In this document: one piece after another, positions 44,599-52,784 of the stretch | Position numbering within the stretch: the stretch's first letter is position 1 | Layout: each line of letters starts with the position of its first letter | DNA from: Clostridiales bacterium 38-18 | GTDB lineage: Bacteria > Bacillota > Clostridia > Peptostreptococcales > Acidaminobacteraceae | Assembly: GCA_001897605.1 (NCBI GenBank) | Contig: MKTL01000001.1 | Span: 1 to 64,000 of the forward strand | DNA length: 64,000 nucleotides | Direction: 5' to 3' | Translations under genes and position numbers: made by a program | Notes under the pieces: generated by a model | Databases searched by the model: none | Seen by the model: the letters and a program-made list of their open reading frames with translations, nothing else | What the model was told of the DNA's origin: nothing

Positions 44599-45198
44599 AT
44601 GGTAACTACAACTAAAAAGAAACTCAACGTGTCAACAATGACAAAGGTAGCGATGTTAAGTGTAATTGCATTCGTTTTGATGCAGCTTGAACTACTAATA
44701 CCGATATTCCCAGCATTTTTAAAAATTGATGTGAGTGATTTACCAGCATTGATAGGCGCCTTTGCACTTGGACCATTTGCTGGTGTTGCAATTGAAGCGG
44801 TTAAAAACATTTTGCATTTACTTCAAACGACAACAGGTGGTGTTGGAGAGCTTGCAAACTTTGTGATTGGTTCAGCGATTATCGTTCCAGCAGCTTTGAT
44901 TTATAAGAAAAACAAATCAAAAAAATCTGCGATTATCGGTTTAACGATTGGAACCGTGGCAATGGCAATTACAGGTGCACTTGCTAACTATTTCGTTTTA
45001 ATTCCTTTTTATACTGCATTCATGCCAATTGATGCAATCGTAGCAATGGGAACTGCGGTTAATCACAATATTAATTCAGTTTGGGATTTGGTGTTACTTG
45101 GTATCCTGCCATTTAACCTATTTAAAGGTGCGGTTCTTTCTGCTTTAACCTTAATTCTCTACAAACACTTATCGCCAATTCTTCATAAAGGTATGTAA
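44599..45198 (+). CDS. ribU: ECF riboflavin transporter substrate-binding subunit
   Basis: A 199-residue, about six-helix S component of an energy-coupling-factor importer. MTKVAMLSVIAFVLM, FLKIDVSDLPALIGAFALGPFAG and the second-half ALANYFVLIPFY are RibU-type sequences. The FMN riboswitch and terminator upstream fix its substrate as riboflavin or FMN. RBS TTAGGAGG. The ATPase and T subunits (EcfA/EcfT) are not in the window and are presumably shared from elsewhere. Confidence 0.94.
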   Translation: MVTTTKKKLNVSTMTKVAMLSVIAFVLMQLELLIPIFPAFLKIDVSDLPALIGAFALGPFAGVAIEAVKNILHLLQTTTGGVGELANFVIGSAIIVPAALIYKKNKSKKSAIIGLTIGTVAMAITGALANYFVLIPFYTAFMPIDAIVAMGTAVNHNINSVWDLVLLGILPFNLFKGAVLSALTLILYKHLSPILHKGM

Positions 45199-45246
45199 TT
45201 AGTTAGTTTGAACAATTATGTGAATCAACATAAAAAGCATTAAAAT

Positions 45247-45295
45247 AGCCTGTCTTGACACCATTTAGGAGTTAAGACAGGCTTTGATTTTTTGG
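45247..45295. terminator. Bidirectional terminator
   Basis: AGCCTGTCTT (45247-45256) / AAGACAGGCT (45274-45283) with a 17-base loop and T-rich flank, between ribU (+) and the CoA-disulfide reductase gene (-). Confidence 0.85.
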
Positions 45296-45312
45296 ATACA
45301 CTATTTTTTATA

Positions 45313-47337
45313 TTAGCCATTTCTTCTTAAGCTTGCCATCATTCTAGCAAGGCCGCCACCATTTTCTAGGTTAGTGAAGCCGTAAGCTTTAAGAATTTGA
45401 ACCGCATAAGCGCTTCTCGCACCAGAGGCACAATAAAGTGTGATTTGACGATCTGAACTACCCAAATCATCAACTTGAGATTCGAGCTCATCAAGAGGAA
45501 TATTGATGGCTCCTGGATAAGCACCATAAGCGAACTCTTCCTCTGTTCTTACGTCAATAATGATCGGTTCGTTCGATGCTTCCTTTTTCGTTTCAACGAC
45601 GACTTCTTCATTATCAGTGGTTGCGCTTTCAGCTGCTTCACCAAGCGTCTTCGCTTCAGGAGCTGGTAGCTTAAGCTCAAAGTTTGCAGGAGATAACGCT
45701 CTAACATAGTTTGAAAGGCTGATGAAACCACCGCTTACGTTGATGACATTAGTAAAACCAGCGCCAACGAGTGTTCTAAGGGCTTGATGACCTTTCTTAC
45801 CAGTTTGATCGTAAAGTAAAATTAAGCTGTTTGGATCGAGTGCTGCAAGTGAGCTAGATAACACTTCTAATGGTAGGTTGATAGCGCCTTCAACGTGTGC
45901 CTTTTCATATGAGAAAACATCTCTCAAATCAATCCAGGTTGCTTTTTTACCATCTAGGAAAGCATCTAATTCACTGATTGTCAAAGCAGGTGAGAAACCT
46001 GACATTCTGTTTTCAGCAACATACGATGCCATATTGATCGCATCATTTGCATTGCCAAGTGGTGGTGAGTATGCAAAATCCACATCGGATAGATCAGATA
46101 CAGTAAGCTTAGAAGCGATCGCTGTCGCTAAAACGTCAAGTCTTCTATCTGCGCCTTCATAACCAGCGGTTTGTCCACCGATGATGGTACCTGTTTCTTT
46201 ATCGTATACGACGAGGACGGTTACCATTTCAGCACCTGGATAATAAGACGTATGGTGCTCCTTATGAACGACGATTGCATCTGCGTTAATTCCCTCAGCT
46301 CTTGCAGCTTTAAGAGATAAACCAGTTGTACCAGCTACTGCTTCGAAAACTCTTACGATGGATGTTCCGATACTACCTTTATACTCGTGTTTCTTACCAA
46401 ATGCATTTTCAGCAGCAATTCTGCCTTGTCTGTTTGCAGGTCCTGCTAATGGAATTCTTACCTTTTTACCAAGTACTCTGTGCTCGAGTTCAATCATATC
46501 CCCAGCAGCATAGATACTGTCATCGCTTGTTTTTAAAGTTGAATCAACCAGCAATCCGCCAGCTTCACCAAGTGCTAAGCCTGATTCTTGAGCAAGCTTT
46601 AAGGTCGGTCTAACGCCGATTGACATTAAAACCATATCCGCATCTACGATTGTACCGTCTTTTAAGATGACATTTGATTTGCCAACCTCAGCTAAAGCTT
46701 TGTCTGTATATAAGGAAACGCCATATGCCATTAATTCTTCTTGAATAAATCCAGCGATTTCAGCTTCCATGATGCCCATAACATGTGGCATCATTTCGAT
46801 AACAGAAACCTTCATCCCTCTTTTAGCAAGTGCTTCAGTCATTTCTAGACCGATAAAGCCACCGCCAACAACAACTGCTGTTTTAGGACTTTTATCAGTG
46901 ATAAATGAGTTGATTCGATCCATATCGTCTAGAGTCCAAAGCTGGAAAACATGATCTTGATTTGCTCCAGGAAGTGGTGGGGCAATCGGCTTGCCACCTT
47001 GTGCTAAGATGAGCTTCGTATATTCAAAGCTTCTTTTTTCGCCAGTTTTCGCATTTAAAGTATGAACGACTTTGTTTGCTCTGTCAATTTCAGTTGCAGC
47101 TGTGAAGATGTGCACATCTGTGTTGTATTGCTCTTTAAAGCTTTCAGGACTTTGCAGGATCAGCTTTGATCTGTTTTTAATATCGCCACCGATATAGTAA
47201 GGAAGTCCACAGTTAGCAAAAGAAATATCAGCGCCAGCTTCTAAAATAGTAATTTGTGCGTCTGCTGAAAGTCTTCTCGCTTTAGCTGCTGCTGTAGCAC
47301 CCGCAGCGACACCACCAATAATAACGATTTTCTCCAT
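45313..47337 (-). CDS. CoA-disulfide reductase-like flavoprotein with two rhodanese domains
   Basis: A 674-residue pyridine nucleotide-disulfide oxidoreductase. VIIGGVAAGATAAAKARRL binds FAD; Cys43 in SFANCGLPYYIGG is the single redox Cys of CoA-disulfide/polysulfide reductases; VVVGGGFIGLEM binds NAD(P)H; the dimerisation domain spans about 330-450. Two C-terminal rhodanese modules follow. The first (about 460-550) has LLYDQTGKKG at the active loop with Asp where Cys is expected; the second (about 590-670) keeps Cys636 (LYCASGARSA). This fits an enzyme handling persulfide, polysulfide or S0. RBS AGAGGTG. The promoter carries a GC-rich palindrome like a CsoR/CstR operator, suggesting induction by reactive sulfur species. 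Confidence 0.9.
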   Translation of the reverse strand: MEKIVIIGGVAAGATAAAKARRLSADAQITILEAGADISFANCGLPYYIGGDIKNRSKLILQSPESFKEQYNTDVHIFTAATEIDRANKVVHTLNAKTGEKRSFEYTKLILAQGGKPIAPPLPGANQDHVFQLWTLDDMDRINSFITDKSPKTAVVVGGGFIGLEMTEALAKRGMKVSVIEMMPHVMGIMEAEIAGFIQEELMAYGVSLYTDKALAEVGKSNVILKDGTIVDADMVLMSIGVRPTLKLAQESGLALGEAGGLLVDSTLKTSDDSIYAAGDMIELEHRVLGKKVRIPLAGPANRQGRIAAENAFGKKHEYKGSIGTSIVRVFEAVAGTTGLSLKAARAEGINADAIVVHKEHHTSYYPGAEMVTVLVVYDKETGTIIGGQTAGYEGADRRLDVLATAIASKLTVSDLSDVDFAYSPPLGNANDAINMASYVAENRMSGFSPALTISELDAFLDGKKATWIDLRDVFSYEKAHVEGAINLPLEVLSSSLAALDPNSLILLYDQTGKKGHQALRTLVGAGFTNVINVSGGFISLSNYVRALSPANFELKLPAPEAKTLGEAAESATTDNEEVVVETKKEASNEPIIIDVRTEEEFAYGAYPGAINIPLDELESQVDDLGSSDRQITLYCASGARSAYAVQILKAYGFTNLENGGGLARMMASLRRNG

Positions 47338-47367
47338 TTTTCACCTCTTATAATGTATTAAATAGGG

Positions 47368-47393
47368 GAACCTCATTTATCCGAGGGTTCCGT
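47368..47393 (-). promoter_or_regulatory. Leader hairpin of the reductase gene
   Basis: GGAACCCTC / GAGGTTCC arms (one bulged base) surround GGATAAAT on the minus strand, in the untranslated leader between the operator and the start codon. Confidence 0.4.
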
Positions 47394-47405
47394 AATTTTA
47401 CAAAC

Positions 47406-47424
47406 ACCCCCCTGCCTAGGGGGT
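47406..47424. promoter_or_regulatory. CsoR/CstR-like operator
   Basis: ACCCCCCTGCCTAGGGGGT: a GC-rich interrupted palindrome (five-base C/G arms plus flanking A/T) unlike the AT-rich surroundings. It starts 7 bases downstream of the -10 box, over the expected transcription start. CsoR/CstR-family repressors bind such C-run/G-run palindromes, and CstR-type members control persulfide-detoxifying genes. Confidence 0.6.
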
Positions 47425-47431
47425 CAGTTTC

Positions 47432-47460
47432 ATTTTATAGGCATTCAATACTAATGTCAA
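47432..47460 (-). promoter_or_regulatory. Promoter of the CoA-disulfide reductase-like gene
   Basis: On the minus strand, a perfect TTGACA (47455-47460) and TAAAAT (47432-47437) are separated by 17 bases. Confidence 0.8.
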
Positions 47461-47585
47461 TCTATAAAAAATGAACAATTATTTAAGAAACCGAAAAAAT
47501 TCTTCTATTTGATAAATAAATAAAGCTTGCTTGTTACTATCAATTTGCTAAACTGTTAAGGGACACGAAATATATGAGGTGACTT

Positions 47586-48947
47586 ATGCGTTTGATGACA
47601 GAAGAGCAAAAACAAGTAAGATGGCAAATTCTAACCTTTTTAATACCCATTCTAATATCAAGTATCCTTGAAATGCTGGTAGGTATCGTTTCGATGAAGC
47701 TCATAGGCGATCTGGGATCCGAGTCCATCAGTGCAATGGGGTTAAGTACCAGAGTTAGAGGGATAATATGGGCGGTTTATAAAGGTATTGCCATCGGTGT
47801 TCAGGTGGTTGTAGCTCAAGCATATGGCGCAAATAACCCCGATAGAATCAAACGCGCATTATCTCAAACCACTGGTTCTATTTTTTTAGTTTCAATGTTA
47901 TTTTTATCATCTATGCTAATCGTACCACAGTTTTGGCTGGGAACATTATTTGGTGCACAGGGAAGTCTACTTGAAACGGGTATACAGGTGCTTAGAGTTG
48001 TGGGCTGTGGTATGCCATTTTTAGGAATTGTATTAATTATCTCCGGTGGTCTTCAGGGTAAGGGAGATGCAAAGACGCCAATGATGATCAGCGGTCTAAT
48101 GAATATATTAAATGCACTATTTGGTGCAATACTGGTATATGGGCTGTTTGGATTGCCTAAAATGGGCTTAATGGGTGCTGCTTATGGACTTGCATTGTCA
48201 CAATTTGTTGCAGCGATGTTCGCGCTACACTTGGCATTAAGAAAATCAGGCATATTGTCTGGAGTTAAAATAAAATCGTTTTTCAAGTTTAGTAAAGACA
48301 TAATGACATCGGTGTATAATACAGGTGTGCCAAGTGCAATCGAATCTCTCTTTTGGCAGTTGAGCTCCATTTTGCTCATTAGAGCGATTCTAACCTATGG
48401 TGAAGACCCTTATGCAGCCTATCAGCTTGGATTACAGGCTGAGAGTGTGGCTTATATGCCTGCTGCAGGCTTTCAAGTTGCCGCAACCGCTTTTGTTGGC
48501 CGTTATCTTGGCGCTAAGCAGCCTGAAATGGCAAAGAGGTATCTAAAGGAAATTTTACTAGGTGCCATCCTTATTTCGATGCTTGGTGGCGGAATGCTGG
48601 TTGCCTTTCCAAGGCTTTTGTTAGGCTTTATGACACCTGATGCTAAGCTGATTGAGATCGGCAGTTTTTACTTGCTGGTATGTGGATTGGCACAAGTGCC
48701 TCAAAATATTGCAGGTGTTTTGGGAGGCGCATTAAGAGGCGCTGGGTATACCAAAATGCCTATGTATGCTGCATTTGTTGGCCTCTATATGGTTAGAGTG
48801 CCTATTGCATTAACCGCAGCGTATTTGTTCAGCTGGTCAGTTAATGTCATCTTCCTAGCGATTGGCATTGATATGTCTGTAAGATTGATACTCAATGGTT
48901 TTTTATATTTCAAAACCAACATCTATAAAAGACCTAAAATTGTATAA
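47586..48947 (+). CDS. MATE-family efflux transporter (second)
   Basis: A 453-residue, 12-helix MATE exporter. First-half signature IPILISSILEMLVGIVSMKLIGDLGSESISAMGL and second-half VPSAIESLFWQLSSILL are typical of the NorM/DinF superfamily. It is divergent from the CoA-disulfide reductase gene with ~250 bases between. Sequence similarity to the MATE protein at 42908 is only that of the superfamily, so this is not a recent duplicate. RBS GAGGTGA. Substrate not predictable. Confidence 0.9.
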   Translation: MRLMTEEQKQVRWQILTFLIPILISSILEMLVGIVSMKLIGDLGSESISAMGLSTRVRGIIWAVYKGIAIGVQVVVAQAYGANNPDRIKRALSQTTGSIFLVSMLFLSSMLIVPQFWLGTLFGAQGSLLETGIQVLRVVGCGMPFLGIVLIISGGLQGKGDAKTPMMISGLMNILNALFGAILVYGLFGLPKMGLMGAAYGLALSQFVAAMFALHLALRKSGILSGVKIKSFFKFSKDIMTSVYNTGVPSAIESLFWQLSSILLIRAILTYGEDPYAAYQLGLQAESVAYMPAAGFQVAATAFVGRYLGAKQPEMAKRYLKEILLGAILISMLGGGMLVAFPRLLLGFMTPDAKLIEIGSFYLLVCGLAQVPQNIAGVLGGALRGAGYTKMPMYAAFVGLYMVRVPIALTAAYLFSWSVNVIFLAIGIDMSVRLILNGFLYFKTNIYKRPKIV

Positions 48948-48968
48948 TTGACCTAAAATTGTATAGTT
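48931..48968 (+). repeat. 19-bp tandem duplication across a stop codon
   Basis: GACCTAAAATTGTATAATT is followed immediately by a second copy with one difference (AGTT for AATT). The MATE stop codon lies in the first copy. Confidence 0.7.
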
Positions 48969-49081
48969 AAATTTTAAGCTCTTAGAGCCGTTTTAACCAT
49001 ATAAACCATATTTAAGATAAAGTAAACAGCTTGGGACATCGTTCTCTTAGAATTTAGATCAATTGATCAATGCTGCAAAAT

Positions 49082-49118
49082 AAAAAGGGAGTCGCCATAA
49101 CGGGACTCCCTAATTTTT
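49082..49118. terminator. Bidirectional terminator
   Basis: AGGGAGTC (49086-49093) / GACTCCCT (49104-49111) with A-rich left and T-rich right flanks; serves the minus-strand chemoreceptor gene. Confidence 0.85.
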
Positions 49119-49124
49119 ATGAGA

Positions 49125-50939
49125 TTAGATTTTGTATCTTTTTAGCTCATCCTTTAAGAAAAGAACTAATTTTTCAAGTTCGCTGATATTTGAAGTTAAG
49201 GAAATAATTTCAGAGGAGAAATTTGTCACGTTGGCACTCATCTCCTGCGAGGTTGCAGAGTTTTCTTCTGCTATAGCTGCAAGGGTGTGCATGTTTTCAA
49301 ATACGCGATTGATTTTAGCAGTTTCCTCTGAAAGCTGTTTAGAGATTTCAGAGATAGAGGTCGATACACTCTTGATTCTACTGGACGCATGCTTGCTTTC
49401 GTCGGTTACATTTTCCATAGTTTTAGTTCCGTTTTCAAGCTCCTTGAACTGATCGTTAACCTGCTGTACCATGCTGTTGACGCCTTGCGTAAAGAGCTTT
49501 AGGCTACTGTTGATGGTGTTCACTGCTTGCTTAGAATCCTCAGCAAGCTTACGAATTTCTTCTGCGACAACGCTGAAGCCTCTACCCATTTCACCAGCTC
49601 TAGCGGCTTCGATGGAAGCATTAAGTGCCAGCAAGTTCGTCTGTTCCGCGATGCTTTCAACTGTACTTACAATAGTGATGATATCTGAAACCTTTTCACT
49701 AAGCTCATTACCTTGGGCATTAACTTGTGCGAATTTATCTTTAACACCGTTCAATTTCTTTGAAACTACTTCTAGATCGTTAAACGAAACTTCGATTTGC
49801 TGTACTGCAGATTCAAGACTTTCCTTACCTTCAAGCTCTCTTTTGCTAATGGTATTTAAAATTTCAATGTTATCCGATAAGATGCTAACAGAGCTTTCTG
49901 TTTCAGTCGCTTGATGGGTTGCACCTTCTGCTACCTCTTGAACTGCACTGGCAATCAAATCGGATACTTCGCTTAAGTTTTTAGCAACAGTTGAGAATTT
50001 TCCAGTAAAAGAATATAAATCATCAAGACCCCCCTTGATATAAGTGATTTCTTCTCTTAAGCTTTCCTTAGCTTCAGTTAATCCTTTATAGGTATTCTCA
50101 AATTGATCACCAGTACGTACTATTAAATCCTCTGATAGCTCAAGGGATTTGATCTTTTCAAGTTCAACGCTTAAATCTTTAATCGGCTTATGCACTGAGC
50201 TGGCATTTAATAAGCCTCCAAGTAAAACGACAACTGGGGTCGCAATTAAAAGTGGAAGGTTGTTAAAGCCATTTAATACGATAATCGCCAAAAGGGATAA
50301 CAAGGTTGGGAAAAGAATAATTTTAAGTGAAGGTGACTTTAAAAAACCAAGTGAAATAAATTTTGAAAAGCTGTAAGAACGCAGCTGCTTCGGTGTCTTT
50401 TCAAAGGCTAAGTGGATTTTAACCACATGTGTACCATCTGACTCTATCTTTTGGTCGATAATCTTTGCATCAATTTTTTCGTTAAAATGCTTACCAACAC
50501 CTTCTATTAATCCCATCAAATAAGCTTGAAGACCACGCTTGGATTTATAAGTGATCACCATGTTCTTAGGATCTAGCTCATCTGGAATCAATCTTGGTGG
50601 CTTGGCACCTGGGATCATCTTGGTTAGCTGAGTATGGATTTTATCCATCATACCTAAAAATCCCATTGCAGAAGATTTGTCGAAGAAGGATGGAAACCAT
50701 TTATAGAAGGATGCGATGTTATTTTGACCAAGCTTTTTCCAAAGCTCCTCTGTTGATAAGCCTTCGTGTCTAGCGAACGCAGCCATTAAACTCATGATTT
50801 TTGTATCTTCAACTTCTTCTAAGGGGGTTATAAGCTTGTGAGGATTCCACCCTTCTTTTGTCAAAATATCGTTTTTAGTTTTTTCTCCATAAATGGTAAA
50901 GATGGTGTTTAGCCAAATGTTGACGACAGTACCTTTCAT
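49125..50939 (-). CDS. Methyl-accepting chemotaxis protein with N-terminal H-NOX heme domain
   Basis: A 604-residue membrane receptor. Residues 1-185 form a heme-nitric oxide/oxygen binding domain very like that of Caldanaerobacter (Thermoanaerobacter) tengcongensis Tar4: MKGTVVNIW start, proximal heme ligand His102 (MMDKIHTQL), Pro115, and the Tyr131-x-Ser133-x-Arg135 heme-propionate motif (YKSKR). The distal hydrogen-bond trio for O2 is complete: Trp9, Asn74 and Tyr140. Two membrane helices lie at about 208-226 and 231-249 with hardly any extracellular loop, so the sensor is cytoplasmic. The methyl-accepting domain follows, with the hairpin tip at about 433-472 ([19 protein letters not shown]). 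It should signal oxygen and/or NO to CheA/CheW. Divergent from a CheA-like kinase gene. Confidence 0.94.
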   Translation of the reverse strand: MKGTVVNIWLNTIFTIYGEKTKNDILTKEGWNPHKLITPLEEVEDTKIMSLMAAFARHEGLSTEELWKKLGQNNIASFYKWFPSFFDKSSAMGFLGMMDKIHTQLTKMIPGAKPPRLIPDELDPKNMVITYKSKRGLQAYLMGLIEGVGKHFNEKIDAKIIDQKIESDGTHVVKIHLAFEKTPKQLRSYSFSKFISLGFLKSPSLKIILFPTLLSLLAIIVLNGFNNLPLLIATPVVVLLGGLLNASSVHKPIKDLSVELEKIKSLELSEDLIVRTGDQFENTYKGLTEAKESLREEITYIKGGLDDLYSFTGKFSTVAKNLSEVSDLIASAVQEVAEGATHQATETESSVSILSDNIEILNTISKRELEGKESLESAVQQIEVSFNDLEVVSKKLNGVKDKFAQVNAQGNELSEKVSDIITIVSTVESIAEQTNLLALNASIEAARAGEMGRGFSVVAEEIRKLAEDSKQAVNTINSSLKLFTQGVNSMVQQVNDQFKELENGTKTMENVTDESKHASSRIKSVSTSISEISKQLSEETAKINRVFENMHTLAAIAEENSATSQEMSANVTNFSSEIISLTSNISELEKLVLFLKDELKRYKI

Positions 50940-51022
50940 TGTTCACCTTCTTAGTAGTATTTTGATATGTGATCTGACACCAAATGAGCTGCGCCAGCTA
51001 GATTTCGATATGTTGAAAACAG

Positions 51023-51044
51023 TCTAATATCATTATATATTAGA
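51023..51044. promoter_or_regulatory. Inverted repeat in the divergent H-NOX/kinase promoter region
   Basis: TCTAATAT (51023-51030), six bases, ATATTAGA (51037-51044): a perfect 8-bp palindrome in the 186-base space between the two divergent genes. It overlaps a TATAAT-like word on the minus strand. A shared operator is possible. Confidence 0.4.
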
Positions 51045-51125
51045 AAGAAAAAAACGGGTATTCTTTTTTAAAACATTTAAAAATTTGTTCAAACTTATGT
51101 TAAAATAGAATGAGGAGGAAGCACT

Positions 51126-52700
51126 ATGTCAAGTCCGATTTTAGTCCTAGTCTCATTAGCTGTGGTGGGTATCGTCTCTTATGAGATTGGAAATCGATAT
51201 TCTTTCAATAGAATAAATCGAAGTAAAGTGTCTTTAAATGAAGACCCTTTATTAGCCTTGCATAAAATACATTATAAAGAGCAGGACTATAGTGTACTTT
51301 TAGAGAACTTTGCTGAATCCGTCATTCTCGTGGATGCCAATATGAGAGTGAATACAAAGTGGTGGCACATCGCTGACGACACGCAAATTTCAAGAAACGT
51401 AGAGCTTGATGTCCATCATTTCTTTAAAGAACTCGGTTACACAGAAACCGAGGTGATTGAAGAAATGTTTACCGAATTATTTATGACGGATGACTATCAG
51501 CAAAGACAGCAAATCATCTCATTATTACCCATTGAACAGAATTATAAAGATAAAAAAATAGCCTTTAGATATAATTATATCGCTCAAACGCAACAGCTAG
51601 CGATTTACATCGCAGATGAAAGCCAAATGACCTTTCAATTTGAAAGATTTCACACTAAAATAATGGAAATGGAAACGGCACTAGAGGTATTTCGCCATCA
51701 GAAGGAATTCAATAGCTTAAGTCAAAAATATGCTCGATTTATCAATGAAGATCTAGAGCGAATCTTCACCTTTTCTGAGGATATACAAACCGTTAAAAAT
51801 CAACTGAATACAAAGCTACATGAAATTAAAGGTGCCTGTCGAGTTCTGAAAATGGCACAATCTGTAGACGAAATCGATCGATTTTTGAATGAAATGGTAA
51901 AACTGCCAAAGGATTTATCCTTTAATCAGTTTAAAAAGCAAATTGAACATTTAGGAATTGCGGCTTTATTGGAAGAGGACTATCAAAGCCTTAACCATTA
52001 CTTAGATCGTGATATTTTAACGGCTCGAAACATTTCGGTTGAGGTAGAAGCCTTAGAGGATTTAAAGCGATTGATCCTATCCCTCGAGCCATCTAGTGAA
52101 AAGCAACAGCTTTTAGATCGTTTCAATAGTATTGGTTATGTGAGCATACACGAAATCATAAGGCGATTCGATAATTTCACCCAGGATTTGGCGAAGAAGC
52201 ACAACAAAAAGCTTGCGCCGATAAAATATGAAGGTCTTCCGCTATTCTTTGATGAAGAGGTCTATAAGGAAATGATCAGTAGCTTTATCGAACTCGCTGC
52301 GAATGCAATTATTCACGGGATTGAATCCCCTGCTGAGCGCTACCTTATTGACAAGTCTGAAAAAGGACATTTAATTGTTAGAATGCAAAGGGTAGCCGAT
52401 GGTTATCAAATTGAGCTAGAGGATGATGGTCGTGGTGTCGATATCAATGCCATCAAGGAATCACTTTACGAGAGTAAGACGCTGTTTTTTGATGATATTG
52501 TTACGATGACCGAGCAAGAGGTACTCGATCGTATATTTGATGAAGGTATCTCCAGCCAGGGCTTCCTAGGTGCTGGACTATATAATGTAAGACATAAAGT
52601 CGAGCAAATTGGGGGAAGAATAGCTGTATCCTCTAAACAAAATAAATTCACGAGGCTGACGGTGTTTTTACCTAGCTTAAGTGAAAAAACAAACGATTAA
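51126..52700 (+). CDS. CheA-like histidine kinase without CheW domain
   Basis: A 524-residue protein with one N-terminal membrane helix (residues 5-20). Residues ~60-170 look like a degenerate PAS-type region. At 230-243, LHEIKGACRVLKM resembles an Hpt motif with His232 as possible phosphorylation site. The C-terminal HATPase is of CheA style: N box ELAANAIIHGIESPAERYLI (Asn393), G1 box DDGRGVD (433-439), IFDEGISSQGF and GAGLYNVRHKVEQIGG. No CheW-like SH3 domain or P2 domain is seen and it stops after the ATPase domain. No response regulator is adjacent. Divergent placement next to the H-NOX receptor suggests a linked signalling role; this is inference. Confidence 0.75.
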   Translation: MSSPILVLVSLAVVGIVSYEIGNRYSFNRINRSKVSLNEDPLLALHKIHYKEQDYSVLLENFAESVILVDANMRVNTKWWHIADDTQISRNVELDVHHFFKELGYTETEVIEEMFTELFMTDDYQQRQQIISLLPIEQNYKDKKIAFRYNYIAQTQQLAIYIADESQMTFQFERFHTKIMEMETALEVFRHQKEFNSLSQKYARFINEDLERIFTFSEDIQTVKNQLNTKLHEIKGACRVLKMAQSVDEIDRFLNEMVKLPKDLSFNQFKKQIEHLGIAALLEEDYQSLNHYLDRDILTARNISVEVEALEDLKRLILSLEPSSEKQQLLDRFNSIGYVSIHEIIRRFDNFTQDLAKKHNKKLAPIKYEGLPLFFDEEVYKEMISSFIELAANAIIHGIESPAERYLIDKSEKGHLIVRMQRVADGYQIELEDDGRGVDINAIKESLYESKTLFFDDIVTMTEQEVLDRIFDEGISSQGFLGAGLYNVRHKVEQIGGRIAVSSKQNKFTRLTVFLPSLSEKTND

Positions 52701-52745
52701 GATGGAATAAGGATTAGTTTATAATTAAAAAGACGATAATTAAAG

Positions 52746-52784
52746 AAGGTGGCACTTTGTAATGTTGCAAAGTGCCACCTTTAT
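52746..52784. terminator. Bidirectional terminator
   Basis: AAGGTGGCACTTTG (52746-52759) pairs with CAAAGTGCCACCTT (52768-52781), 14 bp perfect, between convergent genes. Confidence 0.92.

Noticed and set aside
42908-48947. Recent duplication of the two MATE genes
   Set aside because: The proteins share only superfamily-level features and differ in length and sequence throughout.
50940-51125. Sigma-D (motility) promoter for the H-NOX chemoreceptor
   Set aside because: No TAAA-N15-CCGATAT arrangement was found on either strand.
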